Assembly: GCA_964648295.1 (NCBI GenBank)
Contig: CAZYNH010000025.1
Coordinates: forward strand, 1 to 15,546
Direction of reading: 5' to 3'
DNA length: 15,546 nt
Source: UBA4055 sp964648295
Lineage (GTDB): Bacteria > UBA4055
In this document: piece by piece, positions 12,865 to 15,546 of the stretch
Layout of the letters: each line of letters begins with the position of its first letter
Numbering within the stretch: the first letter of the stretch is position 1
Position numbers and translations under genes: made by a program
Notes under the pieces: generated by a model
Told to the model about the DNA's origin: nothing
What the model saw: the letters and a program-made list of their open reading frames with translations, nothing else
Databases searched by the model: none

Positions 12865-15546
12865 TCACTTTTTAGCTCTACTTTTCTTTTCCTTCTCTTT
12901 CGTGAAAAGGTCGGCAGTATATTTCTCATAAAGTTCGAACAGGAACTCCATGCGGTTAGCCTCGCTCACGAACGGCTGTGAACGGTAAGCAAGGTCAACA
13001 GCTTTATCTAGCTCGTTATGAGCTTTCACTAATTCCGGCGGCATTGATAAAGGGTCATAAAGTTCTGCAAGTGAGCTGTTCGGAAATAAAGCGCGTGTAT
13101 CAAGAACCTTCTGCGCAGCTTTTTCGATATTGATCTGCTGAACCTTCGTAAGATCTTCCGGCCACGGGAAATTGTTGTAAACGATATCTTTTGAGTATCT
13201 GAAACGACTCTCAAGTCTCCCACACACAGACTTAACCCAAGCCATGTGCATAATTGATGTTAATACTCCAAAATGATATGAATTAGCTCCCGGCACGAGC
13301 TGAATTGTATTACTTGCGATTACATTCTTATCCATAAAAGCTACAGGTATATATTTTCTTTTCTCGGAAGAGACTTCGGGGATAGCAAGATAATTTGATT
13401 TGGGCTGGGATATTTGAACAAATAAAGAAGGTATTTCTGATTTCCTTCGGGTTAATTCAGCTTTACTGCTGAGTCTGAAATTTTTAACAGCCTCAACCCT
13501 TTTTTTTACGGCTGACATACCGCTCAATTGATGAGGTTGTATGTTCTTTAGCCATAGACAATACCTGAATCTGCCGTGTATAAAATCATCACCGCTTATA
13601 TAAGGCTTGATCCATTCTTCTGCTTTTGGCTCGATTTTTATAAATTCGTTTTTGGTTAAGTCATCATTGAAAATAAGGTTGCCACCGTCAGTCGGCTTGT
13701 TGCCCCAAATCATTTTTGGCACATTGCATATTGGTTTCGACCTGTTGGATATTAAAATATCAGGGGCATTTAACAGATAAGGATTTATGTTTTTGCATGC
13801 TATCTCGTGAGCATCCCCCTTAATGTCATTGTACTCGAACAATCTTTTCTGCAAAATATCAAAATTAACGAAACCTACGATGATCACATGAACAGCGGCA
13901 TTTTTTGAAGCTTCATTCCCCCACTTGAATGTTCTGTGTGCAAAGTGAATTTTGATGTTATATTCGTTGTACAGAAAATTCCACAATATCCCGACCTGTT
14001 CACCTTGCGAGATAGAATTAGTTGATACGAACGCTACTTTGATTTTTGAGTTTTTTATATACTCAGCTGCTTTAATATACCAGGCTGTCACATAGTCTAA
14101 TACACCAATGCCTTTTTTGTCGGTAAATATTTGGTGCATATCTAATTTCTGAATATCAGTTTGATAATGATGACCAACAAACGGCGGATTGCCAAGTATA
14201 TAATCGAACTTGACCTTTGATCCGTACGGAGGCATTTTACCTTTATGAACTTTTACCGTTTCCGCCTCAACATTAACAGTACCGTACGGAATAGGCTCCG
14301 GCTCCGACACCATGTAAACATTGGCATGTTTAGCCACAATGTCAACCGTGTTGACCGGATTCAAGAGGCTCTGCCAGTCAATCCTCAGAGCGTTCCCCTG
14401 CACGATCGTAGCGGATTTTGAAAGCGGGAGCCTTACGAAATACTGCCCGAATTCATTACTGATCTGCATATTCATCTGGTGGTCAATCAGCCACATTGCC
14501 ACTTCAGCGATCCTTGCCGGAAATTCTTCTATCTCGATCCCGTAGAACTGATCCACATCAATCCAGATAATGTCTCTGACATCAAGAACCTGCTCGGTTT
14601 TGTACAATATTCTTAATATTTCGATCTCAAGAAGCCTAAGTTCCCTATAAGTAATCACAAGAAAGTTTCCGCAGCCGCAGGCAGGGTCGAGGAACCTGAG
14701 AGTGCTGAGTTTTTTGTGAAATTCGGTGAGTTTATATTTGCTGTTCTTTACCGATTCGAATTCAGCCCAAAGATCGTCAATAAAAAGGGGTTTTATTAGC
14801 TTAAGAATGTTCTTTTCACTTGTATAGTGCGCACCAAGATTCCTACGTTCTTTAGGATTCATCACGCTTTGGAACATCGAACCGAAAATAGCGGGTGAGA
14901 TCTTACTCCAGTCAATATTGCAACAATCAAGCAGAGCTTGTCTCATTTTGGAATCAAAGCTCGCAGTAGGCAGAAGTTCTTCAAAAAGCTTACCGTTCAC
15001 AAAAGGAAAATCAGCGAGCTGTTCATCGAGATTCTTATACCGCTTTTCATTCGGAGTATTCAGAACCTGAAAAAGTTCCTGAAGCTTAGCCGCAAGATCG
15101 CTCCCGTCAACATTCGTCCTCTGAACAATATAATCCTGAAACTGCTCCTTCTCAAATATCGTAGTATCCTCAGCGAAAAGGCAGAACAAAACACGCACAA
15201 GATAAACTTCGAGAGGGTGATCCGTATAACCGATCTCTTTAAGCCTGTCGTGGATCTTACCCATCAGCTCGGCCGCCTTCACATTCGCGGGATCCTGCTC
15301 CTTATAGATCTTCTTCTGATAGCCAAGAAGATAACCGAAATGCTGAACATTATGAACAAGCTCGGCAAGCTTAAACTCAATCAGCGCATCTTCCTCAAGA
15401 TCGTACAGCCTGAAATGCTCAAAGTCGGAAACGAGAATATACTTCGGAAGCTCGAACTCTCTAACAGCCTTCAAATACTCCCTCGCCTGCGAATAAGCCT
15501 TATCGAGACTCTTCCCGCGGCTCTTCATCTCCACAAGAATAGTCTG
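12865..15546 (-). CDS. MmeI-like (type IIL) restriction endonuclease-DNA methyltransferase, 5' end outside window
   Basis: 893 residues are visible and the frame stays open through the right edge, so the N-terminus is missing. The order matches single-chain MmeI-like enzymes: the end of a PD-(D/E)xK nuclease domain, with E6-M7-K8 of the visible part (15531-15523) as the ExK motif and 'KSRGKSLDKAY' after it; a helical spacer (about 100-235); an N6-adenine methyltransferase starting at 'GAHYTS' (238-243), with SAM motif DPACGCGNF (287-295) and catalytic NPPF (453-456); a long variable region (about 500-800), probably the target-recognition domain; and a helical C-terminus ending in a lysine-rich tail. 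Such proteins cut and methylate DNA with one polypeptide, giving phage defence. A GTG at 15534 could be taken as a start, but it would remove the nuclease motif. Confidence 0.85.
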   Translation of the reverse strand, partial: QTILVEMKSRGKSLDKAYSQAREYLKAVREFELPKYILVSDFEHFRLYDLEEDALIEFKLAELVHNVQHFGYLLGYQKKIYKEQDPANVKAAELMGKIHDRLKEIGYTDHPLEVYLVRVLFCLFAEDTTIFEKEQFQDYIVQRTNVDGSDLAAKLQELFQVLNTPNEKRYKNLDEQLADFPFVNGKLFEELLPTASFDSKMRQALLDCCNIDWSKISPAIFGSMFQSVMNPKERRNLGAHYTSEKNILKLIKPLFIDDLWAEFESVKNSKYKLTEFHKKLSTLRFLDPACGCGNFLVITYRELRLLEIEILRILYKTEQVLDVRDIIWIDVDQFYGIEIEEFPARIAEVAMWLIDHQMNMQISNEFGQYFVRLPLSKSATIVQGNALRIDWQSLLNPVNTVDIVAKHANVYMVSEPEPIPYGTVNVEAETVKVHKGKMPPYGSKVKFDYILGNPPFVGHHYQTDIQKLDMHQIFTDKKGIGVLDYVTAWYIKAAEYIKNSKIKVAFVSTNSISQGEQVGILWNFLYNEYNIKIHFAHRTFKWGNEASKNAAVHVIIVGFVNFDILQKRLFEYNDIKGDAHEIACKNINPYLLNAPDILISNRSKPICNVPKMIWGNKPTDGGNLIFNDDLTKNEFIKIEPKAEEWIKPYISGDDFIHGRFRYCLWLKNIQPHQLSGMSAVKKRVEAVKNFRLSSKAELTRRKSEIPSLFVQISQPKSNYLAIPEVSSEKRKYIPVAFMDKNVIASNTIQLVPGANSYHFGVLTSIMHMAWVKSVCGRLESRFRYSKDIVYNNFPWPEDLTKVQQINIEKAAQKVLDTRALFPNSSLAELYDPLSMPPELVKAHNELDKAVDLAYRSQPFVSEANRMEFLFELYEKYTADLFTKEKEKKSRAKK

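Noticed and set aside
15529..15534. GTG at 15534 as the true start of the restriction-methylation gene
   Set aside because: The frame is open to the window edge (QTIL precedes it), the codon lies one residue before the nuclease ExK motif, and no ribosome binding site is visible. The gene is treated as partial.

Overview
This 15.5 kb window comes from a bacterial chromosome of moderate G+C content. It holds ten protein genes and two tRNA genes, packed tightly with short leaders and clear Shine-Dalgarno sites. No close relative can be named from the sequence alone. A class II (adenosylcobalamin-dependent) ribonucleotide reductase controlled by NrdR-type boxes, a lipoprotein serpin, and many AGG/AGA arginine and ATA isoleucine codons would fit an anaerobic or facultative Gram-negative-type bacterium, possibly from an uncultured lineage. 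That placement is inference.

Layout. (1) Positions 137-1828, plus strand: tRNA-Ala(GGC) with encoded CCA and its own terminator, then a sodium:solute symporter ending in a strong terminator. (2) 1843-4833, plus strand: transketolase, tRNA-Arg(CCG) and undecaprenyl-diphosphatase (uppP), so close together that they look co-transcribed. (3) 4841-7629, minus strand: guaA (GMP synthase), then a single-domain response regulator and a PlsC-type acyltransferase that share a good promoter. (4) 7574-7924: divergent regulatory region between guaA and nrdJ, with two NrdR-like boxes exactly 32 bp apart and a near-consensus promoter. (5) 7925-10271, plus strand: nrdJ and its terminator. (6) 10270-12847, minus strand: a lipoprotein serpin followed 15 bp later by an unusual zinc-ribbon/methyltransferase/membrane fusion protein. 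(7) 12865 to the right edge, minus strand: a large MmeI-like restriction-methylation enzyme, cut by the window at its N-terminus just before the nuclease ExK motif.

How the genes relate. Most of the window is housekeeping: pentose phosphate metabolism (tkt), nucleotide supply (guaA, nrdJ) and envelope lipid metabolism (uppP, plsC). The accessory part is the right third: a secreted protease inhibitor paired with a membrane-associated methyltransferase-like protein, beside a probable single-chain restriction-modification enzyme. No CRISPR array, insertion sequence or attachment-site repeat was seen.
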